Assembly: GCA_011009095.1 (NCBI GenBank)
Contig: VTPC01090412.1
Location: 112,240 to 176,239 of the forward strand
Origin: Ignelater luminosus
Taxonomy: Eukaryota; Arthropoda; Insecta; Coleoptera; Elateridae
Length of the DNA: 64,000 nucleotides
Reading direction: 5' to 3'
In this document: piece by piece, positions 1-12,913 of the stretch
Numbering within the stretch: the first letter of the stretch is position 1
Layout of the letters: every line of letters starts with the position of its first letter
The notes under the pieces: generated by a model
Told to the model about the DNA's origin: nothing
Seen by the model: the letters and a program-made list of their open reading frames with translations, nothing else
The model's database searches: none
Made by a program: the position numbers and the translations under genes

Positions 1-257
1 CATGTATTTGCTATACCTCGTGTTGACGTAAATTTGTCTTCTGTTGCCAACCGTCTATGAAACCGATTTTGGCGTTCTTTAGAAAGTTTCACTGCTTCAG
101 TTCCGTTCTTTTTGCCCATTCCTGACAATAATGCAACACAGTACTTGCATCTCTACGTGTACGTCTTGCAATTTCTCTATACGAAGTGCCATCTTCATAA
201 AGGCCCACTATTCTATCTAGCTCAAACTCGGATAAATGAATATAAGTTGCATGTCTT
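1..257 (-). pseudogene. Tc1-like transposase relic (N-terminal helix-turn-helix)
   Basis: Read from about position 257 leftward, the minus strand encodes HLSEFELDRIVGLYEDG followed by SYREIARRTRR and STVLHYCQEW. This is the typical first helix-turn-helix of Tc1-family transposases, the DNA-binding domain that recognises the terminal inverted repeats. The frame stops after about 50 codons (KRTELKQ then a stop). Similarity resumes in another frame (RFHRRLATEDKF), so it is frameshifted and dead. The catalytic DDE domain would lie left of the window. No intact start or terminal repeat is visible. It sits inside Dfd intron 1, in the same orientation as Dfd. Confidence 0.75.
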
Positions 258-3200
258 CATACTAGTGATATTTATTAATGACAATTAACTGACAGTAATA
301 TAAAGTAGACAACTCATGAATTAAAAAAAGGTATTCGATTGAAAAACTCAAGAAAGTCTTCAGTTAAAAAAATAGAAAACTGTCAAAGTAATTGTTTTCC
401 CATTGGTAGAAATTCTTGAGATTTTCATCATTTGTTACTTATTGTTAAATAGTAGGTTAGAGTGTCATTTCCCAGATAATTAAAAAATATTTCTTTAACA
501 GTTTGTTAACTACTCCAATATATTCAACTAATTCATTCAAAAACAGTTACACTTTGGCATCATTATGAAGCCACGTACAAAGATAATAGTATATATGAAC
601 AAGTGAATTAAAAAGTAAGACTAAGTAAATAAATAAAAAATATAAAGATTGTAGCAAATTTTAATAACAATAGCGGGGAAGATACAAACAGAAAAGGCTA
701 GATAAATAAAATGTTAACAGAGAAAACTGAAAAATCTATTTAGAGAATTGCTGCTTAACAGAAAATGCAGGAAACTGCACTATTATACAGCCAAGGAAAG
801 CTATAACGAAATAGTAAGCAGAGATAAAAATCCTTAAAAAAGACGAAAAGAATATTAAAAACAAAATAGAAAAACCAGGGGAAAGAAAGAAGGAATTGTC
901 ATTCCCATGTGAGTCGTGAAAATGAAACGATTCTGTACTGTCAATAACCTTGTTTAGTTTATTTGGACAAATCTGATATAGAAATTACTTACTTTTAAAG
1001 CATTTACCTATTGATTATTACTTATATAATTTATATATGTAGTTAGTAAAGGCGTTTTATTTAAACAAATCTAATTAATTTGTCTTATTGATTTGGGTGT
1101 AGGCTCAATTTATCAGAAAGTACAGCCAATACCCTACATCTCGCAGTTCTGTTTCTTCATCGTTGTTTTTTTAATTTCAATATGTCTATTGTTTTCTGGT
1201 AAGCCGCCTTTATAACGTCTACGGTTTTATTTTTAAAAGATTTTCTTAAAACAAAATGAAACTATAAATATCCGCACTTAGTACTTTAAATCATAAATCT
1301 GGTTATATTGATTTATAGAATTATTCAATGGAGCTAACTTAGGCAAAGAGTATTCAACAAACAGCCGACGTTAAATTAAATTTCGATTTTTCTAGTTTTA
1401 TCAATTGTAGTAATACGGAAATTTTTGGGCATATAAAATATTAATGATTTCATATGCTTTAAAGCTCTGTTTGTATTTTGTACAACGTAGCTAAGTAATT
1501 ATAATTTAGTTTGGCGTTTACATTTCTTTTAATTAAAAACAAAATTAAATTTGATTCTAGGAATATTTTTTAATTTCTCCATATAAACTATTATGTTAGA
1601 AATTCCTAAAAGATAGATTCCCAGTAATCACCAGCTACTTATTATTACTTTCTTCCAAATTACTTAAATGACCTTTCTTTTTTATTACAACACATTAAAA
1701 ATATAAACTAACAAACTACACCGATAATAACAAAAGAAATAAGATAAGACACTAAAAAGTATTTTTGTTCGAACCAGTTTTTTAAATTTGTTTTAACTTG
1801 TGATAATAATAAAAGGTATTTTGATAGTTTTGTATTTATTTAATCTGTTTTCAAGTTCTTATCGGTTATGCAACGTTATAGGTGCAAAACACATGTTAGT
1901 GTAGTTTACAAGCATAAACCAGTAATTCTTCGAATGTCCGTGGATGCGTATGTAAATAATTATCGTTCCGCTGTCGTGAGTTTTATATTATTTTAAGTAA
2001 CATTACTTTAATTATAAAACCAGTGTGAAAACTAAATTGCATTTATGTACTTCTACTTTGTTACTAAAGTGAATTAAAAATTTATAAGAGTGGAAGTGAT
2101 ACCGCTATCTAGATGTGTTACTCATTGTCATTAGTCATTACGTGCCCAGGATTCAATGTAACCCCGTTTACACGTTTAATAAAATAAACTTACATTAAGA
2201 AATTACACTAGTAAATTAGGTTTGCTTATATTTGCCAGGTGGACAGATGAAATGTGAAATTGTGGACTCAATCTTCAGTTGTAAACGTTTATTTTCGGTA
2301 AGTAAATAAGATTTTTACTTAATAAGTTGAAATGAAAATGAAAATTATAAAAATTAAATTAAATTGAGATTTAACCAAGAATGTAATAATTACTTAACAG
2401 CAATTAGTAACTCGTACATGCGCCTAAATCTGGTTACTTAGTTTAAGGAAAAGTTTAGCTCCAAACTTACAGAATGCATTTAGATATCCAAAGAAAAAAA
2501 GAAAAACTTTTGAGCTGTACACGATGACTGATATTCTAGCTTCAGTAGCGGGGTCTTGCTTACTAACAGATATAAGAGTTCAGTTTTAAATTTAGTATCT
2601 GTGTTACATCTATCAATGTGTAAAGAAATTTGTACAAACTATTTTGATGTCTGACTTTCGTCGAAAACAGGAAAATTCATGTTTCTAGTTTCTTTATTAT
2701 ATCTAATAATTTTAAAGTTTACTCGTATACTGAACAATAGTCAACGTCTTTGGTGTTCATTCGTCCAATATCTGAATATAAAATCTCAAATTTTACCAAT
2801 TGTAGCTAAATAAAGTATTTATCGGTTTGCACGTTAAAGAATCGATAAAGACAGTTCAAGCTCATGAAAACCTCGGATGTGTCACGTTACAAAAATCCAT
2901 GTCGGCATGTTTTGAAGTATCTTAAGAAGTAGTGATCGACATATTGCGTGTTTCCATTAAGATCTTAGTACATTGGGAAAACGTTGTCAAAAAGATAGAA
3001 ACATCAATCATTATTTTTGAGCATTAGCCAAAAATTATCTTATTAAATCTAAGAGACCAAACAAACCTAGACATTTTTGTAGACTTTGTTCTTTTTGTAT
3101 TGAAAAATTTTACATATTTTTAGAATAATTAAATAGAGTACAACATAATGTCGTAAGAAAGAAAAACTCAAAGCTTTCAAATATGTTGTTTTGAGCAAAT

Positions 3201-6200
3201 GATTATGTAAATCAATACTTACAGCTGCGATTCCTTATTAAAATAAAATCTAATGTAATATTAGTTTGATAGTTTAGAAGTGTTAGCATCACAAAAAAGT
3301 TAATTTTATAAAGTTTTGATATCAAAGTTTTCTTTTTCTTTTGCATTTAACACCTCATTAAATTTTCAAGAATATTTACCACATAAAGTTATAATCTATA
3401 AACAACACTTTAATTATAGATTTAGAGAATTCATTTAGCTCAAACCTGTTGTATTTGATTTTGGACAGTCACGGCACTGTTAATGTAACATAAATCTTTC
3501 TATAATTCTGTCTTTACAACTCGCCTATTTCGGTTTTGTTTTATTTTTGGCATTTTATCACTCTGCGTAACTGCTGCAACAGTTAGATCAATGTTAGTAA
3601 TTTTGAGTAAGTGTCCAACCGAATTATGAGCACCTCTTTGTATTACTGCAACTGTTACAGGTGTTTGGGCTCAATTAAGTTGTCGATTAATCAGAAACAT
3701 AATTCTTCTTTTCTATTACAACGATTATATTGTAAGTTTTACTTCAAATCCTATTGACAGTGTGTATTACAATACACTTATCTCAAGATTTTGACTAAAA
3801 GCCCTCCTCGAGAATCATTTGAAAATTTTCGGTATGTATAACGTAACGATTCTTTAAATTATCAAGAACTTTTGTTTAGTATAGTATCCATAGAGAAACA
3901 AAATTGGATCAGTTTATAATCTTATTTTCAACTGCTCTGATTACATTACTGAGGTACTGATAACCGATAGGTTTCTTTGTTTGTAAACCATTTTCAAAAG
4001 ATAGTTGCTTTTAATGCTTGATCATTCTAACGCTGCTAGAAATCAAATTCCTCATTACCTACATTAAATTCTAATTGCAAAGCTCACAGAGCTTAGGCAG
4101 AAAGCTGTGCGATATTGAGACATTATTATATTGCAAAGAAGGTGTTTCTAGCTATGGTACTTTCTGAATTTAACTTAACCGATACATTAACAGAAGCGGA
4201 AACGTATAGTGCACCAAGAGAGATCAATCAGTGTGATTGGCCGGGCTTTTGGAAGCCCGTTGTTTCTGGTTTCAGGTATTCAAAAGAGCTGTCCTACTGA
4301 AAACCATCTACGTAGTTTAAAACTCTCATTTAATCAAGAGCGTTTAATCAAATCCCAATAGTTTGCAGAAATTCTGAATTTTGCTTTTAGAAGATTTACT
4401 GACTTTTAGAATATTTACTTAAATTTTCTGGCTTTTGCTGCAATTGTAGTTTTTCCTGTCCTACTTAATAATTTGGCTTCAAAATGGCATACCTAGTCTT
4501 CCTCTGTGCATATTAATTTGAAAGTAATGAGATCAGAACGAAAATTAGAAATCTGTGAATCAAATAAGTACGATACTGTATGGCAATTTTCAGCAGATTA
4601 GAAGAACCGTAGGGCTTCTACTTTATTATTGAACGCTTTAGGAAAACCATTAGGAGTTTTATAAGTAACGCTTAGATAATGTTGTTGCTATAAACTTTTC
4701 TCAAGTATCTGGATTGAACTTATTGCACCTTCTTGGCTATGGTAGATTCGAAAATTCAATAATATAGTTACTTCTAATTTTTGTTGCAATGCTAGTTATA
4801 AAATTGAAATGCTTTCTGTTTGGGTATTTTCTAATTAATAGTATTTGCAGTTATTTATACGTACGCACGCGTTTCTTAAATTTATTACTTTAACGTAAGC
4901 CTTTTCCTTGATATCCAAATTGCCTATTGTATAACAGATAAAATACAATATGAATTTTTATGTTTTAAAAATGTATTCATCAATTCCGATAAGAATGGTG
5001 TGGCACTGCTGGCAGTTGATCAAAATAACTACGAGCGGTTTATCCTTTCGATGTAATTTGGGCAAACAATATATATTTGGTGTGTGTTCAACGTACAATT
5101 CGATTCTATCATTCTTTTACGGATATAAAAAACGAGAATAGTAAATTGCCTACCATGTTGTCCTTAAAGATTGAATGCACATAATTCCAAAATAAAATTT
5201 GAGGAAACTTCCACTTATATAAATTTGTTTTGTAAACAGGCCACAAAAATAATATAATTAAAGTTGAAAAATAATACTGTGCATAACTAAGAGTTTAACT
5301 GAAAAATTATTTGTGAATTTTAACTGTCAATAAAATTCTTCAGGATAAAATTAATTTCTTCTACAACTAATACTGACCAAGAGCATTTATGAAATAAAAT
5401 TCAAATGTGAAATTCCATTTCAATATTAAAGAATTCTACTCTCTATTTATAGAAAAAAAAATCCGAAGGAAATAAAACATCAGCAGATACCAAATTCTTG
5501 TTTGACAAATATAATCTAAGGTTTCTAAAAATACTTAAATTTTCAATACAATGAAGTATAAGGTATAGTGGTATTTAAATTTTTAAAAACTCGTAGGCCC
5601 AAACTATTCTTGTAGAACCATTAAGAAAATCATTGTTTGTAGAAAGAAATAATATTTTTAGAATGATAAATCGGTGTATGTAAATAATTAATGCGAGGAA
5701 CTAAAAAGGGAAATTTTGAATTGAAAAATTTCAATTTTTGGTCTGCTACTACATGAAATAATAAGGCACCAAACGCAAAATAATTGATACAACTAAAATT
5801 ATCAGTCCGGAATCTTTCTTAAGCAACAATATTTTACCTCAAAGCAGAAGATACAATTGAATTCGTACTTTACATATATATTAGTTGTTCCAACTGCATA
5901 CATCAGTATTTTAAAGCTGCCATTCTTATTTCAGATTTTTATAAACAATGATTTTTACAACATGATATCACAAAAGTAGAGTGAAACCTCAATAAATTGC
6001 ATACTTAGAATGTTTTTCAATTTTAATAAATAAGAAACGGATGAAATTAATTTAGACCAATTAACATTAAATTATAAACTGTGACTCCGACTAAATCTTA
6101 AAAATTCAACTCCTGTATATTAATTTTTATACTACTTATTCAGGGCAAGCTGAATTATCTGTATCAAGTTACATCAAACAAAGAGTAATATATTTTAATT

Positions 6201-7347
6201 AGTTTATCTTAATTAATTTGACTCATTATAATAATTCCAGATTTTTGAATTTAGATAACGAAATTCCTTCTCAAACTAAAAGATTGTTAGGAATTAAATT
6301 CTACATAGGTATAATTACAAATAAGGCTTATCAAAATTAAAACATAATTTATTTAATAATCACCAACGCAATAGAAATCTAAGGGTTGTATATACCGTGT
6401 ATTTATTATACAATTAATCTTGAACTTGACCGCTTTAAAAGTTTATGCTAGTTTGAGCTCTCTTTTTATTTTTTTGTTTCGTGTTAATTTTACTTTTACT
6501 TTTCAAGCTTTTTAAATTATACCTCTGACCAAAACAATTACATGACGGTTCGCAGAACCAAAGAAAAAATACACATTATTATAATTTATAAGTAATTTTG
6601 TCTATGAAACTATAAAGCCATTATTGATAATTAACATTAATTATCCTGTACTTGTACCACCTTCAAGTAAAATTATGCAAACTTCTAGTCTAATTCAATT
6701 AAAATTAGCTGCAAATTTCCTTTCTGGTAATCCCATAAGTATTAATTAAACATTTTGCAATGTAACTATTTAGTACACGTAATTTTTATGTACCTGCCAC
6801 ATTATCTCGTCTAAAGATAAAAGTCTTACAAGCGTATAGAGTCAAAACACAAATACTTCGCCGTCGCGCTCTGTCAATCGAAGGATGCGACCGCAATAAC
6901 TTATCCCGTTTAGGTTCTTGTCCTACACAAAGCCTTGAGTACCACCAATTTATTATCTTTTATTTGTAAATGACCGGCAATTTGTAACTTTACCTCTGTG
7001 GCCTCGGTGACACTGGCGGTATTCAGAGTGTTTACATCACATTTTCAGTGTTGCTATTGTTATAAAATGCTCTTTAGTACCTTTTAAGTTCGAATTAAAA
7101 TACTTTAGGCCAGATCCGAGCATAAATAGGGTTGTGCGGCGCTCAAGATAAATGAGATATAATTTATCTTGCTGCTTGGGACTTGTAAGATTTTGGTTTC
7201 TACAGATTTTACACAACATTTGTAGAAGTGCGTGGCAATTTGTAACTCTCGAGAGGGGGACAAACTCTATTGAAAATAAAATAAAATGCCGTGGGTATAA
7301 GAAGATACGAGATTGCAGCTGATGGGTAAATAATTTTTAATACTCAC
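1..7347 (-). other. Dfd: Dfd intron 1 (partial, runs off left edge)
   Basis: The donor GTGAGTA occupies 7347 down to 7341 on the minus strand. No acceptor followed by a homeobox reading frame is seen anywhere to the left, so the intron exceeds 7.3 kb. The homeobox would have left a long open frame containing the WFQNRR motif of helix 3, and none exists here. Apart from the Tc1 relic at 1-257, the interval 258-6780 is AT-rich sequence with no recognisable gene, element or RNA. The last 550 bases before the exon (about 6780-7336) are less AT-rich, with blocks such as the one at 6860-6900, and could hold intronic control sequence. Phase is 1, because the donor splits a glycine codon. Confidence 0.85.
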
Positions 7348-8083
7348 CAGCACCAGCAACATGTATTTTCTTCATCCAAGGATATATAACTCTGTCACCG
7401 GATTCTGTATTTTCATCGTCGTCGTCGTCTGGTACGGGCGACCCATCCGGGTCGTCGTCTGCATCGTCTTGTTCGTCTGAGCCGTTATCTTCTAACCGGA
7501 GTCCCAGTTCTTGTAATGAATGTTGTCCTGCAGGCGACCCACCGGAATCTTGTCCGTGTCCGGTGGATGCAGGACTACACACACCAGAATTCACATCACT
7601 AGATTGTGTGACACTAGGTGCAACATCTGCAATGTTTTGTAAAAGACTACTGGAACTTGTAGCCGGTGTATGAGGCGGTGGTTGGTGACTCTGAAGTCCA
7701 CACTGCATGTGAGATTGCTGCGATTCCGGGTGCATCGGAATTGCCGGCCGGAGTTGATGGGGGTGCAGCGGGGCAGCGTGATGAGAATGTAATTGAGGGT
7801 GGTAGTAATTACCGTAACTTCCGTATCCACCATTATTTGTCGGCCCGTAAGGAGTGGTTGTGGCTTGATGGTGGTTGTGATATCCATATTGAATGTGATG
7901 TTGTGGCTGATGGTGTCCACCAAAGAAATCACCCCCGGACGAAGAAATGTAATTACTTTGACTATATTCCTCACTTGGTGGAAATTTAGGATCTACTACG
8001 ACACCGGTTGCGAGGTGTTGTGGCTGTTGGTAACTTGACGATATAGCGGCTCCAGAAACCGGGTTCATCAAAAACGAGCTCAT
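7348..8083 (-). CDS. Dfd: Deformed homeotic protein, exon 1 coding part
   Basis: First coding exon of the Hox4-class homeotic transcription factor that specifies maxillary and mandibular identity. The start chosen is the ATG at 8083, giving MSSFLMNP, the usual Dfd N-terminus. An in-frame ATG two codons upstream (8089) gives a two-residue extension and is less likely. Numbering from 8089, visible parts are a conserved block VDPKFPPSEEYSQSNYI (32-48), a Gly/His/Gln/Tyr-rich middle (50-140), a Ser/Thr-rich part with CSPASTG and DSGGSPAG (171-188), an acidic run (200-231) and the PBX/Exd-binding hexapeptide YPWM (236-239) in the Dfd-specific context IYPWMKKIHVAG. The reading frame continues only a few codons past GAG before a stop. 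A perfect GTGAGT donor splits the glycine codon at 7348 (phase 1), so the homeodomain is on a later exon outside the window. The exon is far GC-richer than its surroundings. The gene name rests on the N-terminus plus hexapeptide context and is firm. Confidence 0.95.
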
Positions 8084-8345
8084 GATCATTAATTTTGCTG
8101 GAACTTCAGCGGTAGTTCTATATGTTAGCGTGTAGACGGTTATTCGGTGGGGGGTTTGCGGCGCACTAGGCTATTGCATAGAGGTTCTTTTTTCTGTTCC
8201 CCTACTACATACGAGATTTCCTTTCTACGGGCCGACGTTACCGCCCACAGCACCCAATTAACAAACCACGTGACTGCGACACAACCAATGGCGAGGTCGA
8301 ACGTCATGGACCATGATGGATGACGCAATTGTGGCGCCAACTAGT
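8084..8345 (-). promoter_or_regulatory. Dfd 5' leader and candidate proximal promoter
   Basis: The 260 bases upstream of the Dfd start are clearly GC-richer than the flanks. They hold two CCAAT boxes on the plus strand (8254-8258 and 8285-8289), a perfect E-box CACGTG (8267-8272), a TAAT-type homeobox core beside the first CCAAT box, and a cluster of TGACG/CATGATGG-like words at 8300-8330. A small open frame on the minus strand (8140-8340) is probably just a by-product of this composition. No TATA box is evident at a sensible distance. The transcription start cannot be placed, so the split between leader and promoter is unknown. Confidence 0.55.
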
Positions 8346-8463
8346 GGTAACTGGCCACACACGCGCCCGGATAAACACGCGGAAACTTGGATGAAATGTG
8401 ACTGCTCACAGCTAGGTTATATGTTTGATTCGGACGCTTTTGAAAGCACATAACGATGTTTTT

Positions 8464-8499
8464 GTAGAAATAAATATTTTAAATATTTATTTCTTTACA
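8464..8499. repeat. AT-rich palindrome upstream of Dfd
   Basis: The arms GAAATAAATATTT and its exact reverse complement flank a single T (8467-8493). Outer bases TGTA and TACA nearly extend it. It is a perfect 13-bp-arm palindrome in AT-rich DNA. It may be a cruciform-prone spot or chance, and no transposon is visible around it. Confidence 0.6.
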
Positions 8500-8689
8500 T
8501 GATGTTAAAGAAAATATTTTTGTTTTATTTTATATTTAAGAATATTCTTAAAAATCGGTAAAATAGAAAAAATTGAATCGAACTATAATTGCACTTAAGA
8601 GTATATAATTTTTCTTTTTAAAATTAACACAACAAAAAAATGTTCTTTGAAAAAAATCGAAGTTCTGTATTTTATTTTTACAAAAGGAG

Positions 8690-8940
8690 ACTTCGCTACA
8701 ATATCGACGCGCTGTCACGGTAGCACTGAAACTCCTGAAAAGCGAACTGCTTCCAAGTGCTATACTCCTCCCACTGGTACTCTCCACTTCTACACGTCAA
8801 AGCTTGTCAAAGTGGGATACCCTTCCTGCTTCCACTTAGATTCGCGGTCTCATGGGATGGAGGAAGAGCGAGAAATACTCTTCAACGCCGTCATCAAGCA
8901 GACACCCTTCGGCCCCTCGAGAATGCACGATTCAAAATAT
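8690..8940. other. GC-richer block upstream of Dfd, unrecognised
   Basis: About 250 bases with markedly higher GC than the sequence on either side, starting after a pyrimidine-rich stretch and ending abruptly near 8940. The plus strand is open for 110 codons across it (8647-8979), but the encoded peptide resembles no family I recognise. The minus strand also has long open stretches with a few stops, as expected from composition. It could be a non-coding exon, an old gene fragment or a control element. No splice sites or repeats decide between these. Confidence 0.35.
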
Positions 8941-8981
8941 ATCCGTAGAATAGAAACATACCGTTTAACATTATTTTAATG

Positions 8982-11249
8982 TTAAAATCAAGTTTTTGAA
9001 ACTTACCAAAAATGTAATTTTTTAAATACTATTTTAGTTTTAACTTCAGATTGGCTGCAATATAATATAACTTCAAAAGACTAAAATTCTGTAACTGTTT
9101 TGCTTCATTTTTTTGTAATAGCAGAAGAAGCCTGCAACAATACTTTTCTTGAAAGATTAAAAAAATATTTTGATATTCACTACTGCTTTGCAAACTTGAC
9201 TTCTATACATAAATATAATGTAGTGTTTCAGTAGAAGTTTCAGACGTCTTCCTGTTTTGTTAGAACATCTCTTTTTTGCTTCTTTAAAATTGCTGAAATA
9301 ACTATAGCGCCATCATATATATTCGACAAAAAGCAGTGAAATATTTCAAAATCTCTAATTTATCTCAAGTGTCAAAATTCAGTTTCCTTAAATTTTATTT
9401 TAGGAATTGCATTGATTTTTTGTGTATTCAGTACAATACTGAGAAAAATAAGAATCTAAATATTTTGTTTATATACTCATGGTGCATATAGAATTGTTTT
9501 GAGATTAAGAAATATTCAATTAATTTTGATGAAGAATTTTTTGTCGAATTATCAAGTAATTAAAGTTGTTTAGATGTCTTGTTAATTGACGTTAATTATC
9601 TTTATTAAAGACTGAGAAAATTGTTTGTATATTTTGCCTGACTGATTAACTGCTTTTTGAATTAAGAAAAGAGAAATCGGATTGGTTTGGATAAAACTGA
9701 TTTTTGCTCTATACTGCAGTACAATTAAATTCAATTTTGGAATAGAAAGATAATTAAAGACATTTTTAGTTCTCAACGGAGTTATGCAGTTTAAAATTTA
9801 GGTTACTAGGAAAAAGTTGTAGAAAGTAAATTAGTTTTGACAAGAATTCTTTGCATGTAATTAAATAATTAAAAGTATCCGTGTCTATAATTATTAGATG
9901 TGTTTTATTTTGATGCTGTTAGAGATGCTTTGTGGAATTTGATACTAAGGAATAATTATTACAACTGGTAGGTATTAATTACTTCCATGTTTCTTTTTTG
10001 CTTTTTAAATTTATTTTTCATTAATGTTCTCTCTTTTAAAATTGAGATAATTAAATTCTGTATTGACCCTTGGAGCTTATCAAATTATTACATTACATTC
10101 ATTTCTAGCCTTAGAAACTGACAAAGAAATTTTCCGTGCTGCGGTAAAAAGTTGTTTGTTGCTGGAGAAAGATTGTGAATTCTGTCTAAATCAACAATTT
10201 TTTGAAAGAACTTGTACAATAGGACCACACACCAATATCAATAATATTTAAATCACGTATAGGTAGATTTATGTTTTTCAATTTCGGTTGCTGTTCGGAT
10301 GCAAATTGAAAATTATTGAGTAGATTGTTAGCTTACAATTTTTTTCCTTCGGCTGCCTAACATTTTTTAAAGAGTGTAAAAAAGGGATATACAAATTTTA
10401 TTTCCTTTGCAACTTTAATTGACTGTGTAAGTTTATATTGGTTTAACTAATAATTAATTTTCATTAAAAAGAACTTAATAAACTTACAATTAGCATGTAA
10501 AGAACTACTATATTCTTAATTACTTACTAATGTTATATTTTAAAAAATTAAAAAACACTAACGTGATTTCTATATTAAAAAGAAATTAATTACTTTTAGA
10601 TTTTATGTAACCGTATTATTAAAAATTTTAATAGTCAGTGGTAACAATAGCTAATAATTTTTGTTTCTTGCCTCTTTACGCATTATAAAAATATTGCTAT
10701 TAAAATTTCAAATTCTGGCTAAAAAAATTTTAAAACGCCGTGTATATAATAAGGCAGAGACAAGGGTAAATCTTGTAGAAAACTTATTATGGGATGGATT
10801 TATTTGAAACAAACTCGGTTCAGAACCACGCCTAGAGGTTTAAGAGACCCCATGCTAACTATTAGTTTTGATTTCTCCAATCTTAGAATTAGCTCGAAAA
10901 ATGGTAAAATAGTGTGAGAATCTTATTTCTTTAAATAATTTATTTTTTGTTTATAATTTAATTTAACTTGATGAATAAGGATAAAATTATGCGTTTTCAA
11001 AGAATGTAAGATACGCATGTAGCATATAGCGCCTTTTAACGTGTTTTTAACATCGAAAAAAATCTTTACCGAAACGTTTGAAAATTTCTGTATTGAAACG
11101 GATGCATTCTAATATACACAAATTTACTTGAATCAAAAACCAGTCTTAATTTTGAATTCAGATCTAATCTAGCTGTTGTGTTTCCAGATTTCTTTACATC
11201 TAATTAGGACAACTTCTTTTAACAATTAGGAAAAATTAAATAATAACGG
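8982..11249. other. Intergenic, nothing recognised
   Basis: AT-rich sequence with scattered short open frames at chance level. No gene, RNA or transposon end was recognised. Confidence 0.6.
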
Positions 11250-11487
11250 GGAGTTTCATTTGGAGTTCCAAACAAGACATAAGGGGCTCTGCTTCAAAAC
11301 TCAAACCAGATACCAGGGGGCCTCCTCGAATTCCAAACCGGGCACGGGGGAAGTCCCCTTCGTGCTTTAAGCAACTTTCTGCTAATAGAGTTCAAAATTA
11401 GGAACGCACTTAAAACATTATCTCGGCTTTTCTGAACGCCCTAAAAAAAGGACATGTCCGGCAAAAAGAGGACGTCTGGCGACCCTG
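11250..11487. mobile_element. Degenerate hAT-like fragment with one terminus
   Basis: A sharply GC-richer segment with runs such as CCAGGGGGCCTCC and GGGCACGGGGGAAGTCCCC. It ends in AAAGAGGACGTCTGGCGACCCTG at 11465-11487, whose reverse complement begins CAGGGTCGCCAGACGTCC, a typical hAT-type terminus. The palindrome GGACATGTCC (11450-11459) lies just inside. The left terminus and target duplication were not found, so the start is approximate. Confidence 0.45.
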
Positions 11488-12913
11488 CATTATCACGTGC
11501 AATTTTTATAATATTCCCAGAAAGGAAAGATTCTCTCAAGTTGGCTAATTGTCTACATTCATGCCATAACTTGAAAGAATTTCTTTGGCAGCATCAAGAG
11601 AATTGCATGTGATTCGGAATATTTGTTTAATACTTTGAAACAAAAAAAAACTGAGTATATCAAGAGCATTAATATAAATAAACAGACTACCCTATATTGC
11701 TCAGAATTTCGTTAATTATTATTCTGACACAATAGTACTATGTGAATATTATTGGGGTTTTGGCTTTTTATTATCATTATTTTAGAACGACAGATGGAAA
11801 CCTTTATCGTGATCTCAGTATCACCGCTATTGTTAAGCGCCATATCGACTTTGTCTTGTTCAAATTTCCTAACAGAAAGCAGGTTTTTCTGTTCTGCCCT
11901 ACAAAGCAAAATTGTCCGAACTCTGAGAATCACAGTTTTGAGATATTGAGTGTAACCCGCTTGGTTTTCTTTACATTTATATAGGATAAGGCATATTAAA
12001 AATTGGTCAGTATAAGTTATTTTCAAAGTTATATTTTCTATCTTGGTATACATATAGATTTCAGTTGTTTTGCTTTGCAAAGCAGTATTACCAGCTATTA
12101 GAATAGGGAAATTTATCTGCCAGGGATAACTTGAATGAGATAAAGTTTAGATATCGATGGTCTTAAGTTAAATTTCAAAATTTACAATTTTGATTCTGAA
12201 ATCCTAGGCTGTTGCGGTTGTTAACAAACAAAACAAAACTACTTTTTTAAGTCCTGTCTTGTCAGTTTTCTCATTTGAAGTCATTTAGAAACGTGACTAT
12301 TTTTTAATTTAGTTCAAGTTGTGTGAAAAGAAGATGAAAAATAGCTTGTTAGACATCAGTTTCTTCTTATAAATTACTCTTCTTCTTCTTCTAGTTTCTC
12401 AACAGTTGTTGTTGGTACGGTTTGAGTCAAAACTTTCATTAACAAAGCAAAACGCGTAAGACTTGTTCTTGAATCACATTATCTAGTTCACTTATTTTTT
12501 GAAGAATGTTGTTTCAAATTAGCAAATCGAGAAGTAGAAATCAAATCTCTTAGATATGATTCGCTTGGATACGGGCTATGGAAAATATTTTTCTGTTAAA
12601 TGAATTTTGATGCTCAGAAAGCAATCAAACGAAGAATTTCATTGTCTTTCGTTTTTCAAAGTTTCATTTCTAAAACTAAGCAAATGGATGTCTCACCACA
12701 GTTTACAGTTGCTAGTGCCACATTGTTAAAGCAAACATTGAGAAATCAAAAGGGTAGCTGTTTTTATTCTTTTCTTTTGTGGTGGTAAAGATGATTAAAC
12801 CTTAACTGCGCATATAAAAATATTTACATCAATGCCCAAGGAATGATTTCAGCTAAAAAGTAAAATCTGTTATCATTACTGCTACATATTATGAAATCAT
12901 AATTCTGGGTCAG
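11488..12913. other. Intergenic, nothing recognised
   Basis: AT-rich DNA with open frames on both strands between 11712 and 12788, overlapping each other and of chance length. A CTT run lies near 12380. No family resemblance was seen. Confidence 0.55.

Noticed and set aside
1-7336. Homeobox exon of Dfd in the window
   Set aside because: No open frame with homeodomain motifs such as WFQNRR was found on the minus strand.
7591-7989. Open frames on both strands overlapping the Dfd exon
   Set aside because: They are out-of-frame shadows of the GC-richer, repeat-containing Dfd exon and have no family resemblance.
8140-8340. Upstream open frame of 66 codons in the Dfd leader
   Set aside because: It starts in the likely promoter and has no recognisable motif. 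It is better explained by the base composition.
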